The notes below the pieces were generated by a model, which was not told where the DNA came from, ran no database searches, and worked only from the letters and a program-made list of their open reading frames with translations. A DNA stretch of 64,000 nt from Thomasclavelia spiroformis. Lineage in GTDB: Bacteria; Bacillota_I; Bacilli_A; Erysipelotrichales; Coprobacillaceae. Numbering within the stretch: position 1 is the stretch's first letter; each line of letters begins with the position of its first letter. The position numbers and the translations under genes were made by a program. Location of the stretch: the NCBI GenBank assembly GCA_018369555.1, contig JAGZCC010000002.1, positions 5,639 through 69,638 on the forward strand. The letters are read 5' to 3'. Shown in pieces: positions 9,267-19,246 of the stretch.

Positions 9267-10847
9267 ATGTGTTCAATAATGGGCTATTATGGCAAGTGTA
9301 TATCACATGAAGAATTCTTGAAAGGGTTCAATCAGACCCTTTCAAGAGGGCCTGATGCTACTAAAGTTGTTGAAATAGATCAATGTGTGTTGGGATTTCA
9401 TCGCTTATCGATTATGGGAATTGATCAAAGAGGGATGCAACCTTTTAAATATAAAAATAATTATCTTGTTTGTAATGGGGAAATTTATAGATTTCGTAAA
9501 ATTAAAGAGGAGTTAATAAAAAAAGGAATTAATTTTAGTAGCGAAAGTGATTGTGAAATATTACTACCATTTTATGAACAAAAAGGTGTAGAAATGTTTA
9601 AAGAGCTTGACGGCGAGTTTGCATTAATTATTTATGAAGAAAATTCTAAACAATTAATTGCTGCAAGAGATCCAATTGGAATTAGACCACTATTTTATGG
9701 GTATGATAAAGATAAGCAAATTATTTTTGCATCTGAAGCTAAAAACTTAGTTGGATTATGTGATAAAATCTATCCTTTTCCTCCAGGACACTATTATAAA
9801 GATGGCCAATTTATTTGTTACTTAGATATAACTAAAGTAACAAAATGTTATCAAGATGATATAGATACAGTTTGTACTAATATTCATGATTTATTAATAG
9901 CGGGAATAAAAAAACGTTTGGATGCTGATGTACCAATTGGTTTTTTATTAAGCGGAGGATTAGATTCATCATTAGTATGTGCAGTTTCATCAAAACTTTT
10001 AAATAAACCAATTCATACTTTTGCAATTGGAATGAGCGAAGATGCGATTGATTTAAAATATGCTCGTGAAGTCGCAAATTATATCAACAGCAAACACACC
10101 GAAGTAATTATTACCAAAGAAGATGTTATTAACTCCTTAGAAACAGTTATTTCAATATTAGGTACTTATGATATTACAACAATTCGTGCTTCGATAGGGA
10201 TGTATCTTATTTGTAAATATATTCATGAACATACAGATATTCGTGTATTGTTAACCGGTGAAGTTTCTGATGAATTATTTGGATATAAGTATACTGACTT
10301 TGCCCCGGATGCTAAGGCTTTTTTAAATGAAGCTAAAAAACGAGTTAGTGAATTATATATGTATGATGTTTTAAGAGCAGATCGTTGTATTAGTGTTAAT
10401 TCACTTGAAGCAAGGGTTCCTTTTGGTGATTTGGCTTTTGTTAAATATGTTATGCATATTGATCCACACATGAAAATGAATGTTTATGGTAAAGGGAAAT
10501 ATTTATTAAGACGAGCTTTTGATAAAGGATATTTACCAAGACATATTTTAATGAGAGAAAAGGCGGCTTTTTCCGATGCTGTTGGTCATTCGTTAAGCGA
10601 TGAATTAAAACGTTATGCTAATTTAAAATATACAGATCAAGAGTTTGAAGAAAAAAAGAAACGGTATCAAGATATTGAGCCATTTACAAAAGAAGCATTA
10701 TTATATCGAGAAATATTTGAAAAATATTATCCTCATCAAGTCCATATGATTAAAGACTATTGGATGCCAAATAAAAAGTGGCCAGGATGTACAGTTGATG
10801 ACCCATCAGCTAGAGTACTTTCTAATTATGGGGATAGTGGGAAATAG
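9267..10847 (+). CDS. asnB: Asparagine synthase (glutamine-hydrolysing)
   Basis: This is a 526-residue protein. The start at 9267 is chosen because it places the class II amidotransferase nucleophile Cys at residue 2 (MCSIMGYYG) and follows AGAGGGGG; an upstream in-frame start at 9207 would bury it. The N-terminal glutaminase domain has RLSIMG and NGEIY; the C-terminal synthetase domain has the PP-loop SGGLDSS and GEVSDELFGY. The C-terminus with DDPSAR resembles the E. coli AsnB type. It converts aspartate, glutamine and ATP to asparagine and glutamate, directly using the product of glnN. Confidence 0.92.
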   Translation: MCSIMGYYGKCISHEEFLKGFNQTLSRGPDATKVVEIDQCVLGFHRLSIMGIDQRGMQPFKYKNNYLVCNGEIYRFRKIKEELIKKGINFSSESDCEILLPFYEQKGVEMFKELDGEFALIIYEENSKQLIAARDPIGIRPLFYGYDKDKQIIFASEAKNLVGLCDKIYPFPPGHYYKDGQFICYLDITKVTKCYQDDIDTVCTNIHDLLIAGIKKRLDADVPIGFLLSGGLDSSLVCAVSSKLLNKPIHTFAIGMSEDAIDLKYAREVANYINSKHTEVIITKEDVINSLETVISILGTYDITTIRASIGMYLICKYIHEHTDIRVLLTGEVSDELFGYKYTDFAPDAKAFLNEAKKRVSELYMYDVLRADRCISVNSLEARVPFGDLAFVKYVMHIDPHMKMNVYGKGKYLLRRAFDKGYLPRHILMREKAAFSDAVGHSLSDELKRYANLKYTDQEFEEKKKRYQDIEPFTKEALLYREIFEKYYPHQVHMIKDYWMPNKKWPGCTVDDPSARVLSNYGDSGK

Positions 10848-10860
10848 AAAGGTTGAGATT

Positions 10861-13800
10861 ATGGAAGATAGAAATCTAAAGATGCAATTGCTAAATGAAC
10901 ATGATGCTTGTGGAATTGGTGCAGTTGTAAACATAGATGGAAGAAAGGATTATACAGTTGTTGATCGAGCTTTACAAATTGTCGAGAAATTGGAACATCG
11001 AGCAGGAAAAGATGCTAGTGGTAAAGTTGGTGATGGAGTAGGAATTCTTCTTCAAATTTCTCATCATTTTTTTAAAAAAGTTACTGCTTTACAAAATATA
11101 AATTTAAATGATGAAAATAATTATGGAATTGGGATGTTCTTTTTACCTCAAGATGAAGTTAAAAGGAATATTGCACTTAAAATATTTGAAGATATTGTAA
11201 AAAATAAAGAAGTAAAATTTTTGGGATGGCGTAATGTTCCTTATCATGATGAAATACTTGGTCAAAATGCTAAAGAGTGTATGCCTTATATAATGCAATG
11301 TTTTGTTGAAAGACCTAAACAGATTGAAAAAGACATCGAGTTTGAACGCTTATTATATAAAATTAGACGTGAATTCGAACAATTAAATCTAGAAACATAT
11401 ATTTGTTCTTTGTCAGCTAAAACAATTGTCTATAAAGGGATGTTTTTAGTTGAACAATTACGATTATTTTATGATGATTTACAAGATCATGATTATCATA
11501 GTGCAATTGCTCTTGTACATTCTCGTTTTTCTACTAATACTACACCTAGTTGGCAAAGAGCACATCCAAATCGAATGATTGCTCATAACGGGGAAATTAA
11601 TACTATTCATGGTAATAGTCATCGTATGTTAGCACGTAAAGATATTTTAAAATCTCAATTCTATGATGATCAATATTCGATTGTTAATATTCAAGGCTCA
11701 GATTCTGCAATTTTAGATAATGCTTTAGAGTATTTATATATAAATGGAATACCTTTAGAAAAAGCAATAATGCTAATGATTCCAGAACCATGGAAAAATG
11801 AAGAAATAGCTCAAGATAAAAAAGACTTTTATCACTATTATGCGACAATGATGGAACCTTGGGATGGACCAGCTGCAATTTTATTTTCTGATGGAAATAA
11901 AATGGGAGCAATTTTAGATCGAAATGGTTTAAGACCAGCTCGTTATTATATCTTAGATGATCAAACTTTAATTTTATCTTCAGAAGTAGGAGTATTAGAT
12001 ATTCCTGAAGAAAAAATCATTTGTAAAAATAGATTAGAGCCTGGAAAGATGCTTTTAGTAGATACTATAAATAAAAAAATTATTAGTGATGAAGAATGTA
12101 AAAATTTATATGCTAAAAAACAACCATATGGAAAATGGCTAAATTCATATTTATTGCATTTAAAAAACTTAACAGTACATAATAAAGCATCATATCTTGA
12201 TCAAAATCAAAGAGATATTTTATATAAAGTTTTTGGTTATACTTATGAAGATGTTAAAGATATTATTTTACCAATGGCACAAAACAAAAAAGAATCATTA
12301 GCAGCTATGGGAACTGATATACCATTAGCTATGTTAAGTAAGTGTCATCCTCGTTTATTTCATTATTTTAAACAACAATTTGCTCAAGTAACTAATCCAC
12401 CAATTGATGCATTAAGAGAAGATGTTGTAGTAGATACGACTGTATATTTAGGATCACAAGGTAATTTATTGCAAGATCAAGCTAAAAACTGTCAAGTTTT
12501 AGAAATTAATAATCCTATTCTTGATCGATTAGATATTGATAAAATAAAACAATTAAATCAAGAAGGTTTTTGTAGTAAAGTAATCTCGCTATCATTTTCA
12601 AAGAAAATAACATTACAAAAGGCATTAGATGATTTGTTTGTAAAATGTGACAAAGCATATATAGATGGTGTTAATATCTTTATTTTATCCGATCGAGATG
12701 TTGCTTATGATCAACTCATTATTCCTTCGTTACTTGCAGTTTCTGCTCTAGAACATCATTTTATCAATACTAAAAAAGAAACTAATGTATCAATTGTTTT
12801 AGAAAGTGGTGAACCTCGAGATGTGCATCAATTTGCATGTTTATTAGGATATGGGGCTAAAGCAATTTATCCATATTTAGCTCATGAATGTATCCATGAA
12901 ATGATTCAAGAAAATATTTTGGAAAAAGAAGAAAATCAAGCAATTGAAGATTATAATCAGGCAATAGTTCATGGAGTTGTAAAGATTGCATCTAAAATGG
13001 GAATATCAACTTTACAATCATATCAATCAGCTCAAATTTTTGAAACAGTTGGAATTAAACAAGAAGTAATTGATAAATATTTTACTAATACTATCAATTG
13101 TATTGGAAAAATCGGTTTAGAAGAAATCGAAGCAGATATTCGCTATTATCATAATTATGCTTACGATTCTTCAAAACTATCAACTTTTGCTTCATTAAAC
13201 AGTTTAGGATTTCATAAATATCGTAAAGGAAAAGATAAAGAAATTCATTTATATAATCCTGAAACAATAGTTATGCTCCAAAGGGCTACTCAAAATAATG
13301 ATTATGAATTATTTAAATTATATTCAAAACAACTAAATCAACAAGATAAACCATATACAATTAGACAACTTTTAGATTTTGATTTTTCAAAAAGAAAAGC
13401 AATATCTATAGATGAAGTAGAAAGTATTGAATCAATTGTAAAAAGATTCAAAACCGGAGCTATGTCATATGGTTCAATTTCAAAAGAAGCACATGAATGC
13501 ATGGCTATTGCCATGAATAAATTAGGTGGAAAATCAAATTCTGGTGAAGGTGGTGAAGAAATAGAACGCCTTTATGGAAAAGCTAATAGTGCAATTAAAC
13601 AAGTTGCTAGCGGTCGTTTTGGAGTAACTAGTGAATATCTTGTAAGTGCAAAAGAAATTCAAATAAAAATGGCACAAGGAGCAAAGCCAGGTGAGGGTGG
13701 ACATTTACCAGGAAAAAAAGTCTATCCTTGGATTGCTAAAACACGATATTCAACACCCGGAGTATCTTTAATCTCACCACCACCACATCATGATATTTAT

Positions 13801-15363
13801 TCAATTGAAGATTTAGCACAACTAATTTATGATTTAAAAAACGCTAATCGTGAGGCACGAATTTCAGTTAAATTAGTTTCTAAAAATGGTGTAGGTACAG
13901 TAGCTTGTGGAGTAGCAAAAGCAGGAGCTGAAGTTATTTTAATTTCAGGATATGATGGAGGAACCGGAGCAGCAAATCAAAGTTCAATTCACCATGCTGG
14001 ATTACCTTGGGAAATTGGTTTATTACAAACCCATCAGACATTAGTAGAAAATAATTTACGAACACGAGTGGTATTAGAAACTGATGGAAAATTAATGACG
14101 GGTCGTGATGTTGCAATTGCAACATTATTAGGAGCTGAGGAATTTGGTTTTGCTACTGCACCACTAGTTACCATGGGATGTATCATGATGCGAGTTTGTA
14201 ATTTAGATACTTGTCCAGTTGGCATTGCAACTCAAAACAAAGAGCTTAGAAAAAGATTTAAAGGTAAACCGGAATATGTAATGAATTTCATGATTTTTAT
14301 AGCTAGTGAGTTACGAGAAATTATGGCTAGTCTTGGTTTTAGAACAATTGAAGAAATGGTTGGTCATCTTGATTGTTTAAAAGTTAAAGATAAGATTGGT
14401 CAAGATATTGATTTAAAAGCAATTTTAAATCAAAAAGCTTATCCTGTTCATTTTAAAAAACAAGATATTTATCAATTTGAATTAGAAAATAAATTAGATA
14501 TGAAAGAAATCTTACCACGTTTTAAAGATGCATTGAATAGAGGGACAAAACATCAAGAAACAATTCATGTTTCTAGTCTTGATCGAAGTGTTGGAACACT
14601 ATTTGGTAGTGAGGTTACTAAAAAATATCAGCAAAAACTAAACGATGATACTTTTACCATTAATTGTATCGGTGGTGCCGGTCAATCATTTGGAGCATTT
14701 TTACCTAAAGGAATTACGATGAATTTAGTGGGTGATGCCAATGATTATTTTGGAAAAGGTTTATCAGGAGGGCATTTAGCGATATATCCTAATTCTAAAG
14801 CTAAATATAATAGTCATGATAATGTAATTATAGGAAATGTAGCTTTATATGGGGCAACATCTGGTGAGGTTTATGTAAATGGTCTTGCCGGAGAGCGATT
14901 TGCGGTAAGAAATTCTGGAGCAATTGCAATTGTAGAAGGGTGTGGAGATCATGGTTTAGAATATATGACAGGTGGAAAAGTTGTAATTCTTGGTAAAACA
15001 GGTAAAAATTTAGCAGCCGGAATGAGCGGAGGAATTGCATATGTTTTAGATCAGGATAACGATTTAGATAAACGGTTAAATAAAGAAATGGTCTTGATGG
15101 AAGAAGTTACTAATAGTCAAGATCAAGCAGAATTATATGATTTGATTAATAAACACTTTAAGGCAACAGCTTCATCTTTTGCTAAAACAATCTTAAATGA
15201 CTATGCAAATTGGTTGCCTTGTTTTAAAAAGCTTGTACCAAAAGATTATCAAAAAATTATGACAATAATCAAAGAATATGAAGATAGAGGCTATCCACTT
15301 GAAGTAGCAAAACTTGAAGCGTTCAATAGAATTCACGGAATAAAGGAGGAATATCATGGCTAA
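10861..15363 (+). CDS. gltB: Glutamate synthase large subunit
   Basis: This is a 1500-residue protein. The start at 10861 (after AAAGG) gives a 16-residue propeptide ending NEHDA before the nucleophile Cys17 (ACGIGAV), as expected for processed GltB. Visible parts are the class II amidotransferase domain with FSTNTTPSWQRAHP and NGEINT, a central domain, the FMN-binding synthase domain (GGEEIERLYG, PGEGGHLPGKKV, GYDGGTGAA), the [3Fe-4S] cysteines in CIMMRVCNLDTCPVG, and the GXGXG beta-helix C-terminal domain. With GltD it reductively transfers the glutamine amide to 2-oxoglutarate. It follows asnB by 13 bases and overlaps gltD by 8. Confidence 0.96.
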   Translation: MEDRNLKMQLLNEHDACGIGAVVNIDGRKDYTVVDRALQIVEKLEHRAGKDASGKVGDGVGILLQISHHFFKKVTALQNINLNDENNYGIGMFFLPQDEVKRNIALKIFEDIVKNKEVKFLGWRNVPYHDEILGQNAKECMPYIMQCFVERPKQIEKDIEFERLLYKIRREFEQLNLETYICSLSAKTIVYKGMFLVEQLRLFYDDLQDHDYHSAIALVHSRFSTNTTPSWQRAHPNRMIAHNGEINTIHGNSHRMLARKDILKSQFYDDQYSIVNIQGSDSAILDNALEYLYINGIPLEKAIMLMIPEPWKNEEIAQDKKDFYHYYATMMEPWDGPAAILFSDGNKMGAILDRNGLRPARYYILDDQTLILSSEVGVLDIPEEKIICKNRLEPGKMLLVDTINKKIISDEECKNLYAKKQPYGKWLNSYLLHLKNLTVHNKASYLDQNQRDILYKVFGYTYEDVKDIILPMAQNKKESLAAMGTDIPLAMLSKCHPRLFHYFKQQFAQVTNPPIDALREDVVVDTTVYLGSQGNLLQDQAKNCQVLEINNPILDRLDIDKIKQLNQEGFCSKVISLSFSKKITLQKALDDLFVKCDKAYIDGVNIFILSDRDVAYDQLIIPSLLAVSALEHHFINTKKETNVSIVLESGEPRDVHQFACLLGYGAKAIYPYLAHECIHEMIQENILEKEENQAIEDYNQAIVHGVVKIASKMGISTLQSYQSAQIFETVGIKQEVIDKYFTNTINCIGKIGLEEIEADIRYYHNYAYDSSKLSTFASLNSLGFHKYRKGKDKEIHLYNPETIVMLQRATQNNDYELFKLYSKQLNQQDKPYTIRQLLDFDFSKRKAISIDEVESIESIVKRFKTGAMSYGSISKEAHECMAIAMNKLGGKSNSGEGGEEIERLYGKANSAIKQVASGRFGVTSEYLVSAKEIQIKMAQGAKPGEGGHLPGKKVYPWIAKTRYSTPGVSLISPPPHHDIYSIEDLAQLIYDLKNANREARISVKLVSKNGVGTVACGVAKAGAEVILISGYDGGTGAANQSSIHHAGLPWEIGLLQTHQTLVENNLRTRVVLETDGKLMTGRDVAIATLLGAEEFGFATAPLVTMGCIMMRVCNLDTCPVGIATQNKELRKRFKGKPEYVMNFMIFIASELREIMASLGFRTIEEMVGHLDCLKVKDKIGQDIDLKAILNQKAYPVHFKKQDIYQFELENKLDMKEILPRFKDALNRGTKHQETIHVSSLDRSVGTLFGSEVTKKYQQKLNDDTFTINCIGGAGQSFGAFLPKGITMNLVGDANDYFGKGLSGGHLAIYPNSKAKYNSHDNVIIGNVALYGATSGEVYVNGLAGERFAVRNSGAIAIVEGCGDHGLEYMTGGKVVILGKTGKNLAAGMSGGIAYVLDQDNDLDKRLNKEMVLMEEVTNSQDQAELYDLINKHFKATASSFAKTILNDYANWLPCFKKLVPKDYQKIMTIIKEYEDRGYPLEVAKLEAFNRIHGIKEEYHG

Positions 15364-16816
15364 ACCAACAGGGTTTTTAGAATATCAACGTGTTGATAAT
15401 TTTTCCATTAAACCACAAAAGCGAATTTTAAATTTCGATGAATTTCATCAGTCTTTAAATCCATCATTAAGGAAACAACAAGGTGCACGTTGTATGAATT
15501 GTGGAGTACCTTTTTGTCAATCTGCCATTTCTATAAAAGGAACAGTTTCAGGGTGCCCCTTACATAATTTAATTCCTGAATGGAATGATGAAATATATCG
15601 TGGTAATGAAAAACAAGCACTAGCAAGATTATTAAAAACAAATTGTTTTCCTGAATTTACAGGCCGTGTTTGTCCTGCTTTATGTGAAAAAGCTTGTGTA
15701 TGTGGATTGAATGATGATCCTGTTACAATTAAGGATAATGAATTATATGTCATTGAAACAGCTTTTAAAAATGGTCTAATTAAAGCCAATTTACCAAGTT
15801 TTCGTACATGTAAAAAGGTTGCAGTAATTGGAAGTGGTCCAGCTGGTTTAACAGTTGCATATCAATTAAATCAAAAAGGTCATGAAGTTACTGTTTATGA
15901 AAAAGAAGATCGTTTAGGTGGCTTGTTAATGTATGGAATTCCAAATATGAAACTTGATAAAAAAATAATTGAACGACGTATTCAATTAATGAAAGAAGAA
16001 GGAATTACTTTTATTACCAATAAAAATGTTGGTGTTGATCTTACAAAAGAAGAATTATTGTTGGACTATGATGCGATAGTTTTATGCTGTGGAGCCAAAC
16101 AAGCTCGTGATTTAAAAGTACCTGGTCGAAATAGCAAAGGAATACATTTAGCAGTTGATTTTCTTGCATCAACAACTAAAGCCTTGCTTGATAATACTTA
16201 TGAAAAAGGAAATTATATTAGTGCTAAAGATAAACATGTAGTTGTTGTCGGTGGTGGTGATACAGGAAATGATTGTGTTGCTACGGCTATTCGTCATGGT
16301 TGTATCTCAGTAACACAGTTGGAAATGATGCCACAATTGCCTTCGACAAGAACAAAAGAAGAGCCATGGCCACAATGGCCTCACGTTAATAAAATTGATT
16401 ATGGTCAAGAAGAAAGTATGGAAATATTTCATCATGATCCACGTCTTTATAAAACAACTGTTAAAGAATGTATTGATGAAAAAGGACAACTTAAAGCAGT
16501 AAAAATTGTTAATATTGAAATTAATAATGGTAAGATAATTGAAGTTGAAGGTAGTCAAAAAATTATCAAAGCAGATTTATTGTTAATTGCTGCTGGTTTT
16601 ACTGGTATTGATTTAGAATTAAAAAATACTTTTAATTTACAAACTACTGCTAAAAATACTATTGCAACTAAACAATTTTCTTATCAAACAACTGATGATA
16701 AAATTTTTGTTGCTGGAGATAGTCGTCGTGGTCAATCGTTAGTTGTATGGGCGATTATGGAAGGTAATGAATGTGCTAATGAAGTAAATGAATATTTAAT
16801 GAAAGATTTTGATTAA
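15356..16816 (+). CDS. gltD: Glutamate synthase small subunit (NADPH)
   Basis: This is a 486-residue protein. The ATG lies inside the last codons of gltB after AAGGAGGAA, so the two are translationally coupled. The N-terminal [4Fe-4S] cysteine clusters are CMNCGVPFCQ, GCPLHN and CPALCEKACVCG. FAD binding is shown by VAVIGSGPAGLTVAYQL and NADPH binding by VVVVGGGDTGNDC. It passes electrons from NADPH to GltB. It is the last gene before a strong terminator, closing the glnN-asnB-gltB-gltD unit. Confidence 0.95.
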   Translation: MAKPTGFLEYQRVDNFSIKPQKRILNFDEFHQSLNPSLRKQQGARCMNCGVPFCQSAISIKGTVSGCPLHNLIPEWNDEIYRGNEKQALARLLKTNCFPEFTGRVCPALCEKACVCGLNDDPVTIKDNELYVIETAFKNGLIKANLPSFRTCKKVAVIGSGPAGLTVAYQLNQKGHEVTVYEKEDRLGGLLMYGIPNMKLDKKIIERRIQLMKEEGITFITNKNVGVDLTKEELLLDYDAIVLCCGAKQARDLKVPGRNSKGIHLAVDFLASTTKALLDNTYEKGNYISAKDKHVVVVGGGDTGNDCVATAIRHGCISVTQLEMMPQLPSTRTKEEPWPQWPHVNKIDYGQEESMEIFHHDPRLYKTTVKECIDEKGQLKAVKIVNIEINNGKIIEVEGSQKIIKADLLLIAAGFTGIDLELKNTFNLQTTAKNTIATKQFSYQTTDDKIFVAGDSRRGQSLVVWAIMEGNECANEVNEYLMKDFD

Positions 16817-16847
16817 AAGAATTAACGATTAAAGTTAATTCTTTTTT
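16817..16847 (+). terminator. Intrinsic terminator after gltD
   Basis: AAGAATTAAC and GTTAATTCTT form a perfect 10-bp stem followed by a T-run. Confidence 0.88.
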
Positions 16848-16897
16848 GTTATAAGATTCTTTTTTTGGTAAAATAAATATAAAGGGTGAATGAATAA

Positions 16898-18418
16898 ATG
16901 AAACAAGATAAACGAATATATATGGCAATTGATTTAAAGTCGTTTTATGCATCAGTTGAATGTGTTGAAAGAAATCTTGATCCTTTAACAACTAATCTTG
17001 TTGTTGCTGACGTAAGTCGTAGTGAAAAAACAATTTGTTTAGCAGTATCACCATCATTAAAAAAATATGGAATTCCAGGAAGAGCAAGATTATTTGAAGT
17101 AATTCAAAAGGTCAAAGAAATAAATCAACAAAGAAAAAATAAACTAGGTAATAAAAAATTTACTGGTGAATCATATGATGATAATTTACTTAGTCAAGAT
17201 CCAAACTTATCATTATCATATATTATTGCAACACCACGAATGGCTTTTTATATTGAATATAGTACTAAAATTTATGAAATTTACTTAAAATATGTTTCTG
17301 CAGATGATATGCATGTTTATTCAATTGATGAGGTTTTTATTGATATTACCCCATACCTTAAAGTTTATAATGTAAAACCACGAGAATTTGCAAAAATGAT
17401 TATTTTAGATGTTTTAAAAACTACTGGTATTACTGCTACTGCTGGTATTGGAACAAATTTATATTTGTGTAAAATTGCTATGGATATAGTTGCTAAACAT
17501 ACAAAAGCAGATCAAGATGGTGTTAGAATAGCTCAGTTAGATGAGATGATGTATCGAAAATATCTTTGGTATCATCAGCCAATTACTGATTTTTGGAGAG
17601 TCGGCAAAGGCTATCAAAATAAATTAAAAAAAGTTGGCTTATATACAATGGGAGATATTGCGAAATGTTCAATTGGTAAAGAGGATGAATATTATAATGA
17701 AGATTTACTTTATGATTTATTTGGCATTAATGCTGAATTATTAATTGATCATGCTTGGGGCTATGAACCATGTACGATTAATGATATTAAAGGCTATAAA
17801 CCAGAAAATAATAGTATTGGTAGTGGCCAAGTTTTAGATTCACCATATGATTTTAATAAAGCAAAATTAGTTGTAAAAGAAATGCTTGATTTACTGTCAT
17901 TAAGTTTAGTTGAAAAAAGATTAGTTACTGATCAAATTGTTTTAACTGTTGGTTATGATATAAAAAATCTTTCAAAATATAAATATTATCAAGGCGTAAT
18001 TACAACTGATTATTATGGTAGAAAAATACCTAAACATGCTCATGGAACTGTAAATCTTAAAGAAAAAACAGACTCTGTAAAATTAATTACTGATGCTGTA
18101 ATGAAGTTATATGATAAGATTGTTGATAAAAAATTAACGATAAAAAGAATTAACATTTCAGCTAATCATGTTGTAAGTGAAACAACATTAACCAATCAAA
18201 AAACAATTGAACAATTAGATTTATTTACTGATTATGAAGCTTTAAAAAAGCAACATGAAAAAGAATCAATAGAATTATTAAAAGAAAAAAAGTTACAGCA
18301 AGCAACATTACAAATCAAAAAGAAATATGGTAAAAATGCAATCTTAAAAGGAATGAATCTTAAAGAAGGTGCTACAACAATTGAACGTAATAAAACAATA
18401 GGTGGTCATAAAGCGTAA
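16898..18418 (+). CDS. Y-family DNA polymerase (UmuC/UvrX-like)
   Basis: This 506-residue protein has the impB/mucB/samB palm signature: an N-terminal AIDLKSFYASVE with the first metal-binding Asp and YSIDEVFIDIT with the catalytic Asp-Glu pair. Thumb and little-finger domains follow to about residue 440. Y-family enzymes copy damaged DNA. The next gene is YolD-like, the usual partner of UvrX-type polymerases in Firmicutes, which favours UvrX/UmuC over DinB. The start follows AAAGGGTGA. No LexA-type box was seen upstream. Confidence 0.88.
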   Translation: MKQDKRIYMAIDLKSFYASVECVERNLDPLTTNLVVADVSRSEKTICLAVSPSLKKYGIPGRARLFEVIQKVKEINQQRKNKLGNKKFTGESYDDNLLSQDPNLSLSYIIATPRMAFYIEYSTKIYEIYLKYVSADDMHVYSIDEVFIDITPYLKVYNVKPREFAKMIILDVLKTTGITATAGIGTNLYLCKIAMDIVAKHTKADQDGVRIAQLDEMMYRKYLWYHQPITDFWRVGKGYQNKLKKVGLYTMGDIAKCSIGKEDEYYNEDLLYDLFGINAELLIDHAWGYEPCTINDIKGYKPENNSIGSGQVLDSPYDFNKAKLVVKEMLDLLSLSLVEKRLVTDQIVLTVGYDIKNLSKYKYYQGVITTDYYGRKIPKHAHGTVNLKEKTDSVKLITDAVMKLYDKIVDKKLTIKRINISANHVVSETTLTNQKTIEQLDLFTDYEALKKQHEKESIELLKEKKLQQATLQIKKKYGKNAILKGMNLKEGATTIERNKTIGGHKA

Positions 18419-18428
18419 AGGAGAAATA

Positions 18429-18839
18429 ATGAAAAAAGATATTCATAATTATGATGATATTATAAATCTACCTCACCATATATCATCAAAACATCCACAA
18501 ATGAAAATAATTGATCGTGCTGCTCAATTTGCTCCATTTGCAGCCTTAACAGGTCATAAAGAATCAATCAATGAAGCTAGTCGAATCACTGATTTAAAAA
18601 AAGAATTAGATGAAAATCAAAAAGAAATACTGAATAATAAGTTAAACTATATTGTATTAAACCTTGATAAATCACATGAAATAAAGATAACTTATTTTCA
18701 AAGCGATTCAAAAAAAAGAGGTGGAAAATATGTTACGGTTGTAACTAGTGTAAAGAAGATTGATGAATATAATAGAGTGTTGGTTTTAAATAATGGAATG
18801 AAAATAAATATTGATGATTTATATCAGCTTGAATGGTAA
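18429..18839 (+). CDS. YolD-like protein
   Basis: This is a 136-residue protein whose N-terminal half carries IIDRAAQFAPFAAL, the hallmark of YolD-like proteins encoded beside Y-family polymerases. The C-terminal half (ELDENQKEILNN and onward) fits the WYL-like/Sm-like fold predicted for this family. The start at 18429 is set by AAAGGAG, which overlaps the polymerase stop codon; the gap is 10 bases. A role in lesion bypass with the polymerase is inferred from context. Confidence 0.75.
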   Translation: MKKDIHNYDDIINLPHHISSKHPQMKIIDRAAQFAPFAALTGHKESINEASRITDLKKELDENQKEILNNKLNYIVLNLDKSHEIKITYFQSDSKKRGGKYVTVVTSVKKIDEYNRVLVLNNGMKINIDDLYQLEW

Positions 18840-18883
18840 AAATAATTATAGAATCTTAAAAAAATATGTGTTATAATAGTTTT

Positions 18884-19100
18884 AGAAATAAGTAAATACT
18901 AGGTTGTTAAATTTTTGACTATTATTTCATAGGTTTTTTTGTTGGTGTAGGTGTTGCTTTTGATATTAATAAGAGAAATATAGTTAAATAAATCGTGTAA
19001 GGATTATACTAGTATTTACTTTTATTTAATTTATTGATTTTATAAGTAGTTTAAAATAATTTGGTTTAGATAGGTTGGAAGAGTAATCTTTCAATTTTTT
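18884..19100 (+). ncRNA. Candidate structured small RNA (6S-like shape), family unknown
   Basis: A -10 TATAAT at 18872-18877 precedes an RNA-like segment with no ORF. A perfect 13-bp closing stem joins 18890-18902 (AAGTAAATACTAG) with 19009-19021. Inside it, a second stem joins about 18915-18928 with 18975-18988, leaving an internal bubble. An intrinsic terminator (TTGGAAGA/TCTTTCAA plus six T) ends at 19100. The total of about 216 nt and the stem-bubble-stem shape recall 6S RNA, but I cannot confirm that family and the -35 is poor. Confidence 0.4.
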
Positions 19101-19142
19101 ATTTTAATCACTGTAGTATTATTGTAAATAAATAACAGTTTA

Positions 19143-19208
19143 TGTGACATTTGTCATATAAAAATGTTACATATCACACATTACTAATCAAACTAATAAT
19201 CATATAAT
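19143..19208 (+). promoter_or_regulatory. Shared inverted-repeat operator and promoter of the GH32 gene
   Basis: The operator at 19143-19178 has TGTGACA...TGTCATAT AAAA ATGTTACA...TCACA symmetry. It is close to identical to the site upstream of the PTS operon at 28576-28611. The -10 TATAAT at 19203-19208 starts 25 bases after the operator end, as at the PTS promoter, and the -35 is weak. This suggests activation by the response regulator encoded between the two sites; the regulator assignment is inferred. Confidence 0.65.
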
Positions 19209-19212
19209 AATC

Positions 19213-19227
19213 ATGTAAGCGATTTCT
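19213..19227 (+). promoter_or_regulatory. cre site (CcpA) at the GH32 gene
   Basis: ATGTAAGCGATTTCT matches every fixed position of the Bacillus cre consensus WTGNAANCGNWNNCW. It lies just after the -10 box, around the predicted transcription start, where CcpA binding would repress under good carbon supply. Confidence 0.7.
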
Positions 19228-19246
19228 AAGAAAGGAAAGGGAAAAT

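Noticed and set aside
16848..16897. SOS (LexA) box before the Y-family polymerase
   Set aside because: No GAAC-N4-GTTC or similar dyad is present.
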